Source of the DNA: Betaproteobacteria bacterium
GTDB taxonomy: Bacteria; Pseudomonadota; Gammaproteobacteria; Burkholderiales; SG8-39
Direction of reading: 5' to 3'
Assembly (NCBI GenBank): GCA_947467435.1
Contig: CANIIA010000014.1
Location: 1 to 45,858 of the forward strand
Length of the DNA: 45,858 bases
Shown: one piece after another, positions 6,875 through 15,919 of the stretch
How the letters are laid out: each line of letters opens with the position of its first letter
Position numbering within the stretch: position 1 is the first letter of the stretch
Notes under the pieces: model-generated
What the model was told of the DNA's origin: nothing
Seen by the model: only the letters and a program-made list of their open reading frames with translations
Database searches by the model: none
Translations under genes and position numbers: made by a program

Positions 6875-8994
6875 AGCGTCTATTGATTGTTGGTTTTGCG
6901 GTTGCAGGCGTATTGCTGTTTCTACTTGCTAGCGCCAGTGCCAACACCTCGCTGTTTGCAGGACATTACCCACTGCTACTTGGATTAAACGCCGCGTTTG
7001 CTGCAGTGATGTTGGGCGTATTGTTATGGCAACTTTTATCTTTACGCAAACGATTACGCGCACAAGTGTTTGGTGCACGTCTGACGTTGCGTTTCTTAGT
7101 GATTTTTTCATTACTGGCGGTGTTACCAGGAACGCTCGTCTACGTCGTCTCAGTGCAGTTTTTAACTAAGAGTATTGAGTCTTGGTTTGATGTGCGTGTC
7201 GATAGCGCGCTCGAAGGTGGCATGCGTTTAGGTCAAGCGGCAATGGACCAAATGTTGGTTGATTTGCAAACCAAAGCACGTGCGATGTCAGCTGATTTGG
7301 CTGATCGAAGCGCGCACTCACAAGCTACGACGTTGTATCGACTACGCGAACAAACTGGTGTGGAAGAAGCGGTCATTGTCACCATGTCTGGTCGCGTCAT
7401 TACCAGTGCTGGCGATCGCTTGGCGCGTTTAGTGCCTGAACTTCCCAGTGCAGCTCAAATGCGTCACGCACGAGTCAACCGCGTTGCGACTGCGATTGAC
7501 TCGCACGCAGGCCGACCGATGTCATTGCGCGCGATTGTGCCGATCGAATCCCTCTCAATCAGCGAAGAACAACAATTTCTTCAATTACGTCAAACCGTAC
7601 CAGAAGCACTCTCGAGTAGTGCGGAATCCGTGGAAGCGGTGTATCGCGACTACCGCGAGTTGGCTTTATCAAGACAGGGCTTGCGACAAATTTATTTAAT
7701 GACGCTGACCTTGGCGCTGGTCATGGCATTATTTTCTGCGATTGGCTTGGCATTTATTTGGTCTGACCGGTTATCCAAGCCTTTATCCGACTTAGCGCAA
7801 GCTACACAGGCCGTAGCACGCGGCGATTTTTCAAAGCGCACGCCAGTGACGAGCCGCGATGAATTAGGTGTGCTGATTGAATCGTTTAATAGCATGACTG
7901 CTCAGCTGGATGATGCGCGCCAAATTGTAGAGATCAATCGTGCGCAACTCGAGACCGCAAAAGCCCGACTCGAAAATATATTGGCAAATCTTTCCGCGGG
8001 CGTGTTGGTGTTTGATCGTCGATTAAAACTCACTATTCACAACCACGGTGCCGCAGCCATTCTTGGTGCTGCGCTTGAAACACTACAAGGCATTGATCTC
8101 GATGCATGGCCAATCTTGAATGCCTTTGCAGAACCGGTGGCGCAAGCCTATCGCGCGCACGGTGAAGCCAACTGGCAACTGGAGTTGAGCTTGCCAGGCA
8201 CAGGAAAAACCTTGCTTGCACGTGGTGCCGCGTTACCTGGTGCTGCGGGTTATGTGTTGGTGTTTGATGATGTCTCTCAATTGATTCAGGCGCAGCGCGC
8301 AACCGCATGGGCCGAAGTGGCGCGTCGTCTTGCACACGAAATTAAAAACCCACTCACCCCCATTCAATTGTCGGCTGAGCGTTTGCAAATGAAGCTTGCC
8401 AGTAAATTGGACGCAAGCGATGCTGACGTATTAGCACGAGGCACGCGCACGATCGTCGATCAAGTCAGTGCGTTGAAATCCATGGTCGATGATTTTCGTG
8501 ACTACGCGCGTTTACCCGCACCGGTGCTTGTCCTGATCGACCTGAATGCACTGATTTTAGATATTTTGGCTTTATACGAAACATCACCCGTACCGGTGTA
8601 TCAATCACTGGGCCAAGACTTACCAAACATTCTTGCGGATGCTTCGCAGCTCAGACAAGTGCTGCATAACTTAATTCAAAACGCGCAAGACGCAATGACT
8701 GGCCAGGCCAGTTCAGTCGATGCGGCGATACGCATCACGACCCAACGCAGTGGAACGCGGATACAACTGTCGGTGAGTGATCATGGCAGTGGTTTTCCAG
8801 AACAATTAATGGCACGTATTTTTGAGCCCTATGTCACCACGAAATCGCGTGGTACAGGGCTTGGATTAGCCATCGTCAAAAAAATCGTCGATGAGCATCA
8901 AGGAGAAATCAGCATTCAAAGTGCGCCTGGGCAAGGCGCGACAGTGAATATCTTTTTTCCCTTGCCTGAGCAGTTCGTTACAAGGAGCGCCTGA
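6871..8994 (+). CDS. ntrY: NtrY-like membrane sensor histidine kinase
   Basis: A 707-residue transmembrane histidine kinase. Hydrophobic segments lie near residues 3-23, 30-52, 68-90 and 270-295, with a periplasmic portion between the last two. A HAMP linker follows (SDLAQATQAVARGDFSKRTP), then a coiled stretch and a PAS-like region (LENILANLSAGVLVFDRRL). The HisKA H-box has phospho-acceptor His489 in RRLAHEIKNPLTPI. The HATPase_c domain has N-box NLIQNAQDAM, G1 DHGSGFP and G2 GTGLGLAIVKK. This is NtrY architecture. NtrY/NtrX systems have been tied to nitrogen, redox and envelope signals in different bacteria; the signal here is unknown. It overlaps the DUF4390 gene by four bases and ends two bases before ntrX. 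Confidence 0.9.
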   Translation: MKRLLIVGFAVAGVLLFLLASASANTSLFAGHYPLLLGLNAAFAAVMLGVLLWQLLSLRKRLRAQVFGARLTLRFLVIFSLLAVLPGTLVYVVSVQFLTKSIESWFDVRVDSALEGGMRLGQAAMDQMLVDLQTKARAMSADLADRSAHSQATTLYRLREQTGVEEAVIVTMSGRVITSAGDRLARLVPELPSAAQMRHARVNRVATAIDSHAGRPMSLRAIVPIESLSISEEQQFLQLRQTVPEALSSSAESVEAVYRDYRELALSRQGLRQIYLMTLTLALVMALFSAIGLAFIWSDRLSKPLSDLAQATQAVARGDFSKRTPVTSRDELGVLIESFNSMTAQLDDARQIVEINRAQLETAKARLENILANLSAGVLVFDRRLKLTIHNHGAAAILGAALETLQGIDLDAWPILNAFAEPVAQAYRAHGEANWQLELSLPGTGKTLLARGAALPGAAGYVLVFDDVSQLIQAQRATAWAEVARRLAHEIKNPLTPIQLSAERLQMKLASKLDASDADVLARGTRTIVDQVSALKSMVDDFRDYARLPAPVLVLIDLNALILDILALYETSPVPVYQSLGQDLPNILADASQLRQVLHNLIQNAQDAMTGQASSVDAAIRITTQRSGTRIQLSVSDHGSGFPEQLMARIFEPYVTTKSRGTGLGLAIVKKIVDEHQGEISIQSAPGQGATVNIFFPLPEQFVTRSA

Positions 8995-8996
8995 AG

Positions 8997-10247
8997 ATGG
9001 CACAGGTACTTGTGGTTGATGATGAAATGGGCATCCGAGAGTTGCTCTCGGAAATTTTGACCGATGAAGGTCATGAAGTGATGTTGGCAGAAAACGCAGC
9101 GGCGGCGCGTAAGCAGCGCGCTGAAGGCCGACCCGATCTAGTCTTACTCGACATTTGGATGCCAGACACCGACGGTATTACGCTACTCAAAGAGTGGTCA
9201 ACCGGTGGTTTATTAACGATGCCTGTCGTGATGATGTCTGGTCACGGTACGATTGAAACGGCGGTCGAAGCGACACGCTTTGGTGCACTCGACTATCTTG
9301 AAAAACCGATCGCCTTACAACGCTTGTTGGCCACGGTAAAACGCGCACTACGTCATACCGAAATTACCGCGCCTGCGCCGTTGTCGTTAGCGATGTTGGG
9401 CCGTTCTGGCACATTGGCTGAATTAAAACGTCGATTAGCGCAACTAGCGAGCTCAAGTGCACCGTTGATGTTACGTGGTGAAGCTGGCATCCAACCTGAA
9501 CTTTTTGCGCGCTACTTGGTTTCTGCGGGTGCGCCATTTATTCGCGCTGCAGATTGTTTAAACGATGCCCCCAGCGATGTCCTAGCCCGCGCTGCAGGCG
9601 GCATTTTATTTATCGAAGAATGTTCAGCACTATCGCGTACAGATCAAAAAAATCTCGATTTTTTATTGGCACGTGCAGAACGTAACAAGGTGCGTATTGT
9701 GAGTTTTAGTAGTCAAGAGCCACAACGATTAATTGAGAGTGGCGAGTTTGACGCAGGTTTAGCGCAACGCTTATCCACGCTCGTGATGTCATTGCCAGCG
9801 GTCCGAGAATTTTCTGAAGATGTGCCCGATATCGCAACGCGGATGCTGGCGCAGATGGTGGAGTCCCGGCTGTGTGCGCCTCGACATTTATCGAGCGCGA
9901 CGCTCAATGCATTACGTCAGCAAGCATGGCCCGGGAATTTACAACAACTCGAATCGATTATTCAAAATCTGGCATTAACCGCGTTAGAGGAAGAAATTCA
10001 GCCCAGTGATCTAGAGCGCGTACTGCTTGCTTTGCGAACCCCTGCGTCTGCTGCCGGAGATTTACCCCTTGATCAGCCATATCGTGAAGCGCGTGATGCG
10101 TTTGAGCGCTTATATTTCGAATATCAACTGGCGCGCGAAAACGGAAGTGTCTCGCGCGTGGCTGAACGCAGTGGGATTGAACGCACGCACTTATATCGTA
10201 AGCTCAAAGCGCTTGGACTACCTGCCGGTAAGCGTGACGATAACTAA
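8997..10247 (+). CDS. ntrX: NtrX-like response regulator with degenerate AAA+ domain
   Basis: Partner regulator of the kinase just upstream (416 residues). The receiver domain is intact: acidic pocket VVDDE, phospho-acceptor Asp52 in LLDIWMPDTDG, MMSGHG, and the lysine in YLEKPI. The middle domain lines up with a sigma-54 AAA+ domain but lacks key features. The Walker A position reads RGEAGIQPE with no GK[ST], and no GAFTGA loop is visible; only a Walker-B-like GILFIEE and an arginine-region remnant (AWPGNLQQLE) remain. A Fis-type helix-turn-helix closes the protein (VSRVAERSGIERTHLYRKL). It should bind DNA but should not hydrolyse ATP or activate sigma-54. I recall similar decay in related Burkholderiales proteins. 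Confidence 0.88.
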   Translation: MAQVLVVDDEMGIRELLSEILTDEGHEVMLAENAAAARKQRAEGRPDLVLLDIWMPDTDGITLLKEWSTGGLLTMPVVMMSGHGTIETAVEATRFGALDYLEKPIALQRLLATVKRALRHTEITAPAPLSLAMLGRSGTLAELKRRLAQLASSSAPLMLRGEAGIQPELFARYLVSAGAPFIRAADCLNDAPSDVLARAAGGILFIEECSALSRTDQKNLDFLLARAERNKVRIVSFSSQEPQRLIESGEFDAGLAQRLSTLVMSLPAVREFSEDVPDIATRMLAQMVESRLCAPRHLSSATLNALRQQAWPGNLQQLESIIQNLALTALEEEIQPSDLERVLLALRTPASAAGDLPLDQPYREARDAFERLYFEYQLARENGSVSRVAERSGIERTHLYRKLKALGLPAGKRDDN

Positions 10248-10273
10248 TGCGATGCACTTTGTCTTAGACGGAC

Positions 10274-10621
10274 ATGCCGCGTATTCCAGTGCACATTGTT
10301 TGCGGTCGTGAAGGCACGGGCAACAGCCACTGGATTATTACGCATTTGCGAGACACACCTGCTTGGCTTGGGTTAGTCAGTCATCGGTCGGACGATGCCA
10401 CCGATAATATTGTGCAACTCAACGCGGGATGTCTATGTTGTACAGGTGCTGTTGTGCTGCAAGTAATGTTAGTGCGCACCTTACGTGAGCGTTCTGCGAC
10501 ACGTGCTTGGATCGAGGTGAGTCAACTGGAGCACGCGCAAAAATTACAGCGCGTGCTTAGTTCTTTGCCGTATTCGATTAGCCTAGCTGTTGAGCCGTTG
10601 ACGTTGTTGTCGCCGCACTAG
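10274..10621 (+). CDS. Truncated COG0523/CobW-like mini-protein
   Basis: A 115-residue protein resembling only the N-terminal third of COG0523 (CobW/YjiA/ZNG) metal-chaperone GTPases. The P-loop position reads CGREGTGNSHWI, where the Walker A lysine is replaced by asparagine. The family's metal-binding cysteine motif is kept as NAGCLCCTG, followed by a helix with LVRTLRER and the strand ATRAWIEVSQL, matching the family's IETSG strand. There is no NKxD motif and no C-terminal domain. An in-frame TAG nine bases before the ATG fixes the start. It lies 26 bases after ntrX and ends one base before the metH stop on the other strand. It could be a decaying pseudogene or a small metal-binding protein; the intact CxCC favours retention. 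Confidence 0.55.
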   Translation: MPRIPVHIVCGREGTGNSHWIITHLRDTPAWLGLVSHRSDDATDNIVQLNAGCLCCTGAVVLQVMLVRTLRERSATRAWIEVSQLEHAQKLQRVLSSLPYSISLAVEPLTLLSPH

Positions 10622-10622
10622 A

Positions 10623-13600
10623 TTAACGACCGGCGCCGCTATCGGGATCGTAGGCTAAATTGGGTGCTAGCCAGCGCTCGGCTTCAGACACAGACACGCC
10701 GCTACGTTGGGCATAGTCTTCGACTTGATCGCGACCAATTTTTCCGACGGCAAAGTAATTCGATTGCGGATGCGAAAAATAAAACCCTGATACCGCTGCT
10801 GCCGGCAACATCGCAAACGATTCGGTGAGCGTCATGCGTGCTTTACCTGGCGCATCGAGTAACTCAAACAACGGTCCCTTTTGCACATGATCAGGACAGG
10901 CTGGATAGCCGGGCGCGGGACGAATACCACGATAGTTTTCTGCGATGAGCCCAGCGTTATCGAGTGTTTCATCGGTGGCGTATCCCCAGTACTCTCGACG
11001 GACACGTTCATGCAAGTGCTCAGCAAATGCTTCAGCTAAACGATCAGCCAGCGCCTTAAGCATGATGCTTGAGTAATCATCGTGCGCTTGCTCAAACTCC
11101 TCGAGTTTCTTTTCAATACCAAGTCCGGCAGTCACGGCAAACGCGCCGATCCAATCGTTAACACCACTGTCGTGTGGCGCAATAAAGTCGGCTAAGCATT
11201 GATTTGCACGACCAGTGGGTTTGATATTTTGCTGTCGTAAATTACGCCACGTCATGCCTAATTTTTTACCTGCGGCATCAGAAAAAATCTCGATGTCATC
11301 GCCACGTCGTGCTGCGGGGAACAAGCCAAATACACCATTGGCACGCACCCAACGACCTTTGATCATCTTCTTAAGAAAACTTTGCGCGTCCGCTAATAGT
11401 TTGCGCGCCTCAGCGCCAACGACAGGATCATCCAAAATGGCTGGATAAGGCCCGGACAATTCCCAGGTCTGGAAAAACGGCGTCCAGTCGATGTAGGGCA
11501 CCAATTTTTCGAGCGGATAGTTTGGTAAGGCCACCACACCCAATTGTTTGGGACGGGGCGGCACGTAGGTATTCCAATCGGTGACCAAACCCAACGCACG
11601 GGCGGTTTCAATGGGTTGCAACGGCCCAGGCCCTTTTTTTTCTAGATGCTGAGCGCGAATTTTTTCGTAATCGGCACGCACCTCAGCCATATAGGTGTCA
11701 CGCTGCTCAGTTGAAAGCAGGCTCGAGACAACTGACACACTGCGTGACGCATCCGGAACATACACGACTGCGCCAGGATAGTTCGGTGCAATCTTGACGG
11801 CCGTGTGGGCGCGTGAGGTGGTTGCACCACCGATGAGTAGCGGTACAGTGAAGCCTTCACGCGCCATTTCTTTGGCGACGTGAGCCATTTCTTCTAGCGA
11901 TGGTGTAATCAATCCTGATAAACCAATCGCGTCGGCGTTTTCTGCACGGGCGGTCTCAAGAATTTTTTGCGCGGGAACCATTACGCCCATGTTGACCACG
12001 TCGTAGTTGTTGCACTGTAGAACCACGGCAACAATATTTTTTCCGATGTCGTGTACATCGCCTTTCACGGTCGCAATCACGATCTTGCCTTTGGCTTGAC
12101 CGACCTGACCAGTACGGATTTTTTCTTCTTCGATATAGGGCACTAAATGTGCAACGGCTTGTTTCATCACGCGTGCAGATTTAACGACCTGAGGTAAAAA
12201 CATTTTCCCTGCACCAAAGAGATCACCCACGACATTCATGCCGTTCATTAATGGACCTTCGATCACTTCGATGGGGCGACCGCCACGCGCTTCAATTGCG
12301 CGCCAAGTTTCTTCGGTGTCGTCGATAATATGTGTCGTGATGCCTGCCACCAAAGCGTGCGCGAGTCGTTCTTCAACCGGCAGGGCACGCCAAGCGTCCG
12401 CTTCTTTTGCTGACTTCACGCCGTTTTTTACGGTATTCGCAAAGTCGATGAGTCGTTCCGTGGCATCCGCACGACGATTCAGAATGACATCTTCAACATG
12501 CTCACGCAGCTCGGCTGGGATGTCGTCGTACACACCGAGCTGACCGGCATTCACAATGCCCATCGACATGCCGGCTTTAATGGCATGAAATAAAAATGCG
12601 GTATGCATTGCTTCACGTACCGCGTCGTTGCCGCGGAAAGAAAACGACAAGTTAGACACACCACCAGACACATGGGCGTGCGGTAATTGCTCACGAATCC
12701 AACGCGTCGCGGCAAGATAGTCGACGCCATAGGCCGCGTGTTCTTCGAGACCGGTGGCCACGGCAAAAATATTTGGATCAAAAATGATATCGGCAGGATC
12801 AAAGCCCACCTCATCCACAAGCAGTCGATAGGCACGCTGGCAAATCTGAATCCGTCGTTCGTAAGTGTCCGCCTGCCCTTGTTCATCAAAGGCCATTACA
12901 ACGGCAGCGGCGCCATAGCGACGTACCAAACGCGCTTGCGCTAAAAAGGGCGCCTCGCCTTCTTTCATGCTGATCGAGTTGACAATGCCTTTGCCTTGCA
13001 AGCACTTCAGTCCTGCCTCGATCACGCTCCATTTAGAAGAATCGATCATTACTGGAATGCGCGAGATGTCGGGTTCGGAAGCGAGCAAATTTAAAAACGT
13101 GATCATGGCTTGCTCAGAATCGAGCATGGCCTCATCCATATTGATATCGATGATTTGCGCACCGTTTTCAACTTGCTGGCGTGCCACCACCAGCGCTTCG
13201 TTGTACTGACCGGCAAGAATCAGACGTGAAAACGCTTTTGAACCGGTCACATTGGTTCGCTCGCCGATATTCACAAACAAACTGTCTGCGCTAATGTTGA
13301 GCGGCTCTAAACCGGCGAGTCGCATTTTTGCGGGCAACTGCGGAATCGTGCGTGGTTTGGCTTGTTTGACCGCTTCTGCGATGGCGCGAATAAACGCAGG
13401 CGTGGTTCCGCAACAACCACCGACAATATTCAACCAGCCGTTTTGCGCCCACTCAGCAATTTGCTGCGACATATTTTCTGGGGTGTCGTCGTACTCGCCA
13501 AAGGCATTGGGCAAACCTGCATTGGGATGCACTGAAACATGGGTTTCGGCAATAGAGGAAAGTTCTTCAATATAGGGACGTAGCTCGCGTGCACCCAGTG

Positions 13601-14342
13601 CACAGTTCAAGCCAATCGAGATGGGTCGTGCATGCCGTACCGAGTTATAAAACGCTTCGGTGGTTTGACCTGACAGTGTGCGGCCGCTGGCATCGGTGAT
13701 CGTGCCAGAAATCATGATCGGTAAACAGCAACCCTCACGCTCAAAGTATGCGTCAATCGCAAACAAAGCCGCTTTCGCGTTCAGCGTATCAAAGATGGTT
13801 TCAACCAAAATTAAATCCGAGCCGCCGTCGATTAAACCGCGCAGTGCTTCGGTGTAGGACGTGACCAGTTCATCAAAGGTGATCGCACGAAATCCAGGAT
13901 CGTTGACGTCCGGAGAAAGCGATGTAGTTTTGGTGGTGGGGCCTAATACGCCCGCAACAAAACGGGGTTGATCAGGGGTTTTTTTAGTCCATGCATCGCA
14001 AACGCGACGCGCTAGTTTTGTCGCAGTGACATTGAGCTCGTAGACCAAATCCTCCATGTGGTAGTCAGCCATCGACACCGAGGTGGAGTTAAAGGTATTG
14101 GTTTCAATGATGTCTGCACCGGCCTCCAGATACTTGGCGTGAATGCCACTGATGAGTTCTGGTTGAGTCAGCACCAGCAAATCGTTGTTGCCGCGCAAGT
14201 CGTGTGGAAAATCTTTGAAACGTTCACCGCGAAATTGTTCTTCGGTGAGCTGCGCTTGTTGCACCATCGTGCCCATTCCACCATCGAGAATGAGAATACG
14301 TTTTGCTAACTGCGCTTCTATGTTGTGCGATGTGCGGTTCAA
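10623..14342 (-). CDS. metH: Cobalamin-dependent methionine synthase
   Basis: Transfers a methyl group from 5-methyltetrahydrofolate to homocysteine through methylcobalamin. From the chosen start it has 1239 residues, close to E. coli MetH (1227). Domain order is complete: homocysteine domain ([10 protein letters not shown]; zinc cysteines in GLNCALG and GGCCGTTP), pterin-binding domain ([23 protein letters not shown]), cobalamin domain with the B12-ligating His764 in GDVHDIGKN, and the C-terminal reactivation domain ([26 protein letters not shown]). The longest ORF starts at 14483, but its first 47 codons read through a terminator-like leader. TTG at 14342 is preferred: it has AGGA seven bases upstream and begins [20 protein letters not shown]. 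It is monocistronic here, facing the COG0523-like gene. Confidence 0.97.
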   Translation of the reverse strand: MNRTSHNIEAQLAKRILILDGGMGTMVQQAQLTEEQFRGERFKDFPHDLRGNNDLLVLTQPELISGIHAKYLEAGADIIETNTFNSTSVSMADYHMEDLVYELNVTATKLARRVCDAWTKKTPDQPRFVAGVLGPTTKTTSLSPDVNDPGFRAITFDELVTSYTEALRGLIDGGSDLILVETIFDTLNAKAALFAIDAYFEREGCCLPIMISGTITDASGRTLSGQTTEAFYNSVRHARPISIGLNCALGARELRPYIEELSSIAETHVSVHPNAGLPNAFGEYDDTPENMSQQIAEWAQNGWLNIVGGCCGTTPAFIRAIAEAVKQAKPRTIPQLPAKMRLAGLEPLNISADSLFVNIGERTNVTGSKAFSRLILAGQYNEALVVARQQVENGAQIIDINMDEAMLDSEQAMITFLNLLASEPDISRIPVMIDSSKWSVIEAGLKCLQGKGIVNSISMKEGEAPFLAQARLVRRYGAAAVVMAFDEQGQADTYERRIQICQRAYRLLVDEVGFDPADIIFDPNIFAVATGLEEHAAYGVDYLAATRWIREQLPHAHVSGGVSNLSFSFRGNDAVREAMHTAFLFHAIKAGMSMGIVNAGQLGVYDDIPAELREHVEDVILNRRADATERLIDFANTVKNGVKSAKEADAWRALPVEERLAHALVAGITTHIIDDTEETWRAIEARGGRPIEVIEGPLMNGMNVVGDLFGAGKMFLPQVVKSARVMKQAVAHLVPYIEEEKIRTGQVGQAKGKIVIATVKGDVHDIGKNIVAVVLQCNNYDVVNMGVMVPAQKILETARAENADAIGLSGLITPSLEEMAHVAKEMAREGFTVPLLIGGATTSRAHTAVKIAPNYPGAVVYVPDASRSVSVVSSLLSTEQRDTYMAEVRADYEKIRAQHLEKKGPGPLQPIETARALGLVTDWNTYVPPRPKQLGVVALPNYPLEKLVPYIDWTPFFQTWELSGPYPAILDDPVVGAEARKLLADAQSFLKKMIKGRWVRANGVFGLFPAARRGDDIEIFSDAAGKKLGMTWRNLRQQNIKPTGRANQCLADFIAPHDSGVNDWIGAFAVTAGLGIEKKLEEFEQAHDDYSSIMLKALADRLAEAFAEHLHERVRREYWGYATDETLDNAGLIAENYRGIRPAPGYPACPDHVQKGPLFELLDAPGKARMTLTESFAMLPAAAVSGFYFSHPQSNYFAVGKIGRDQVEDYAQRSGVSVSEAERWLAPNLAYDPDSGAGR

Positions 14343-14360
14343 TGAATGATCCTGTGATGG

Positions 14361-14410
14361 CGAAAAAAAACCCGCCCGGCCTGGGCCAGAAACGGGTTTG
14401 CCGGGCGCTG
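14361..14410 (-). terminator. metH leader: terminator hairpin with competing stem
   Basis: Read on the minus strand, GCCCGGC is followed by AAACCCG, a 12-base spacer, GCCGGGC and then GGGTTTTTTTT. AAACCCG pairs with CGGGTTT, enclosing an inner CTGGC/GCCGG stem, to give a strong intrinsic terminator with an eight-T tail. GCCCGGC pairs perfectly with GCCGGGC, which would use the same bases and break the terminator. It lies between the predicted promoter and the metH start. Such exclusive pairings are what transcription attenuators show. No leader peptide with an ATG precedes it. Confidence 0.6.
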
Positions 14411-14436
14411 TTTTTGTGTCGCGCGTTTCGGTGCGT

Positions 14437-14465
14437 ATTGTCGCTGTGTCATTGCGGTGCGTCAA
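14437..14465 (-). promoter_or_regulatory. Predicted sigma-70 promoter for metH
   Basis: On the minus strand TTGACG (14465-14460) is separated by exactly 17 bases from GACAAT (14442-14437). Transcription should start near 14430, giving a leader of about 88 bases before the TTG start that contains the terminator-like structure. The -35 matches consensus in five of six bases and the -10 in four of six. Confidence 0.65.
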
Positions 14466-14502
14466 CCCAAAACCGTGGCGCATACACGCGAGGTACAGTC
14501 TT

Positions 14503-14508
14503 TATAAT
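14503..14508 (+). promoter_or_regulatory. Perfect -10 box directly upstream of the MFS gene
   Basis: TATAAT at 14503-14508 ends six bases before the MFS ATG at 14515, so transcription would begin at or next to the start codon. There is no good -35 at 16-18 bases (gcatac at 17), and the only GAGG lies about 22 bases before the ATG. This suggests a leaderless or nearly leaderless mRNA. Confidence 0.45.
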
Positions 14509-14514
14509 CGGCCG

Positions 14515-15864
14515 ATGACTACACCATCGACAGCGTTAACCGAAACACATCACACATTGAACGCACGTTTTTCTGAAGTTGAACTGAAATTTCCACCGGC
14601 GCACACAGCGTGGTCGATCTGGGCCTTAGGAGCTGCGCTGTATCTGACCGGATTTTTTCAGCGTGTCGCGCCGGGGGTGATGACACAAGAGCTGATGGCT
14701 GAGTTTCAAATTGCTGCGGCTGGCTTAGGTCATTTGTCGGGTTTTTACTTTTATGCCTACGTCGCAATGCAAATTCCAACCGGCCTGATGGTGGACCGCT
14801 TTGGCGCGCGCGCGGTGCTGTCATGGGGCGCGCTGGTTGCCACCTTGGGCGGCTTGGTGTTTGCGTTAGCGCCGGATCTGTTCTTTGCCAATGTCGGACG
14901 CGCGCTGGTCGGTGGTGCGGTGGGCGTTGCTTGGGTTTGCACCCTCAAGCTTGCGGCACATTGGTTAGCCCCGCGTCGGTTTGCGCTTGCTTCGGGACTG
15001 GCGCTGGCTGCAGGGATGGCCGGCGCGGTGTGTGCCGGCGTGCCTTTACGTTGGGGCGTGAATACCTACGGTTGGCGTCCGGTGATGTTGGTCTGTGCCG
15101 CAGTGATGGCAATGATTGCCGTGCTCATCGTCTGGATTGTGCGTGATGATCCATCGGCGCGTGGTTATCGAAGTTATTTTGTTGCGGCCAGTCACATGCC
15201 TTCTGATACAACTTCCTTTTGGCAAAGCCTGCGTGCCGTGTTTGCTTACCGCAATACGTGGTTAATTTATCTCGCTCCACAAGGCCTGACCGGTGCAGCC
15301 ATATCGTTTGGGGGTCTATGGGGTGTGCCCTATCTTGTCTCGGTGTATGGCTATACCCCTGCACATGCGGCCTTTTGTTGTTCGTTACTTTTATTGTCTT
15401 GGGGTATTGGTGGCCCTTTGTTTGGCGGTTTGTCAGATCGTCTACGACGACGCAAACAGCCCTTTCTGCTGTGTGTCATTAGCGCGCTGATATTGTGGTC
15501 GAGCCTAATTTATTCACCGGTGCAATTACCTGGCTGGCTGTTGTTGACGCTACTAGTGAGCATCGGCCTGGTCTCTGGTTCGATGGTGATTACGTTTGCT
15601 TATGCCAAAGAATCTGTTCCCGCTCCGCTTGCAGGCACGGTGGGCGGTGTTGCCAATATGGGATCAATGACCGGCGCCATGTTGCAACAACCTTTGGTTG
15701 GATGGATCTTGGACCGCTCGTGGCATGGAGCAATGCAAGGTCAGGTACGCGTGTACGATGCGGCGGCCTATCAAGCGGGCTTTACGCTGTTTGTCGTGTG
15801 GATCGTTATTTCGCTATTGGCCATTGCATGCACACGTGAAACGCAGGCCAAAGCGTTTGGCTGA
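14515..15864 (+). CDS. Major facilitator superfamily transporter
   Basis: A 449-residue, 12-helix MFS permease. The first helix is WSIWALGAALYLTGFFQRVA, and the loop 2-3 signature is seen as LMVDRFGARAVLSWGALVA. The equivalent second-half loop is FGGLSDRLRRRKQPFLLCV, with a long hydrophilic connection at about residues 205-235. It resembles sugar-phosphate/organic-anion antiporter-type members, but the substrate is not readable. The longest ORF begins at 14398; ATG 14515 is chosen because family N-termini are short and the upstream residues come from the metH regulatory region. It leads a run (55 bases to the Bug protein, then oxygenase and reductase), so uptake of an aromatic acid or export of a product is a fair inference. 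Confidence 0.88.
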   Translation: MTTPSTALTETHHTLNARFSEVELKFPPAHTAWSIWALGAALYLTGFFQRVAPGVMTQELMAEFQIAAAGLGHLSGFYFYAYVAMQIPTGLMVDRFGARAVLSWGALVATLGGLVFALAPDLFFANVGRALVGGAVGVAWVCTLKLAAHWLAPRRFALASGLALAAGMAGAVCAGVPLRWGVNTYGWRPVMLVCAAVMAMIAVLIVWIVRDDPSARGYRSYFVAASHMPSDTTSFWQSLRAVFAYRNTWLIYLAPQGLTGAAISFGGLWGVPYLVSVYGYTPAHAAFCCSLLLLSWGIGGPLFGGLSDRLRRRKQPFLLCVISALILWSSLIYSPVQLPGWLLLTLLVSIGLVSGSMVITFAYAKESVPAPLAGTVGGVANMGSMTGAMLQQPLVGWILDRSWHGAMQGQVRVYDAAAYQAGFTLFVVWIVISLLAIACTRETQAKAFG

Positions 15865-15875
15865 GCCCGTATCAT

Positions 15876-15904
15876 TCGCCTTGAAGGCGCGTTCTGACAG
15901 AACA
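15876..15904 (+). other. Two small hairpins in the MFS-to-Bug gap
   Basis: CGCC-TTGAA-GGCG is followed almost at once by GTTCT-GAC-AGAAC, a perfect five-base-pair stem. Both lie between the MFS stop and the GGAG ribosome-binding site of the next gene. No T-run follows. They may affect message stability or separate expression of the transporter from the downstream genes. Confidence 0.3.
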
Positions 15905-15919
15905 ATAAAAGGAGTGGGC

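Noticed and set aside
14361..14430. Canonical SAH riboswitch in the metH leader
   Set aside because: GCCCAGG and a P1-like stem are present, but the conserved GAGCGCUGC segment and the pairing 3' strand are missing, so only a generic attenuator is claimed.
14343..14483. 47-residue N-terminal extension of MetH
   Set aside because: These codons read through a promoter-proximal terminator-like structure and are absent from the family; TTG 14342 has a good ribosome-binding site.
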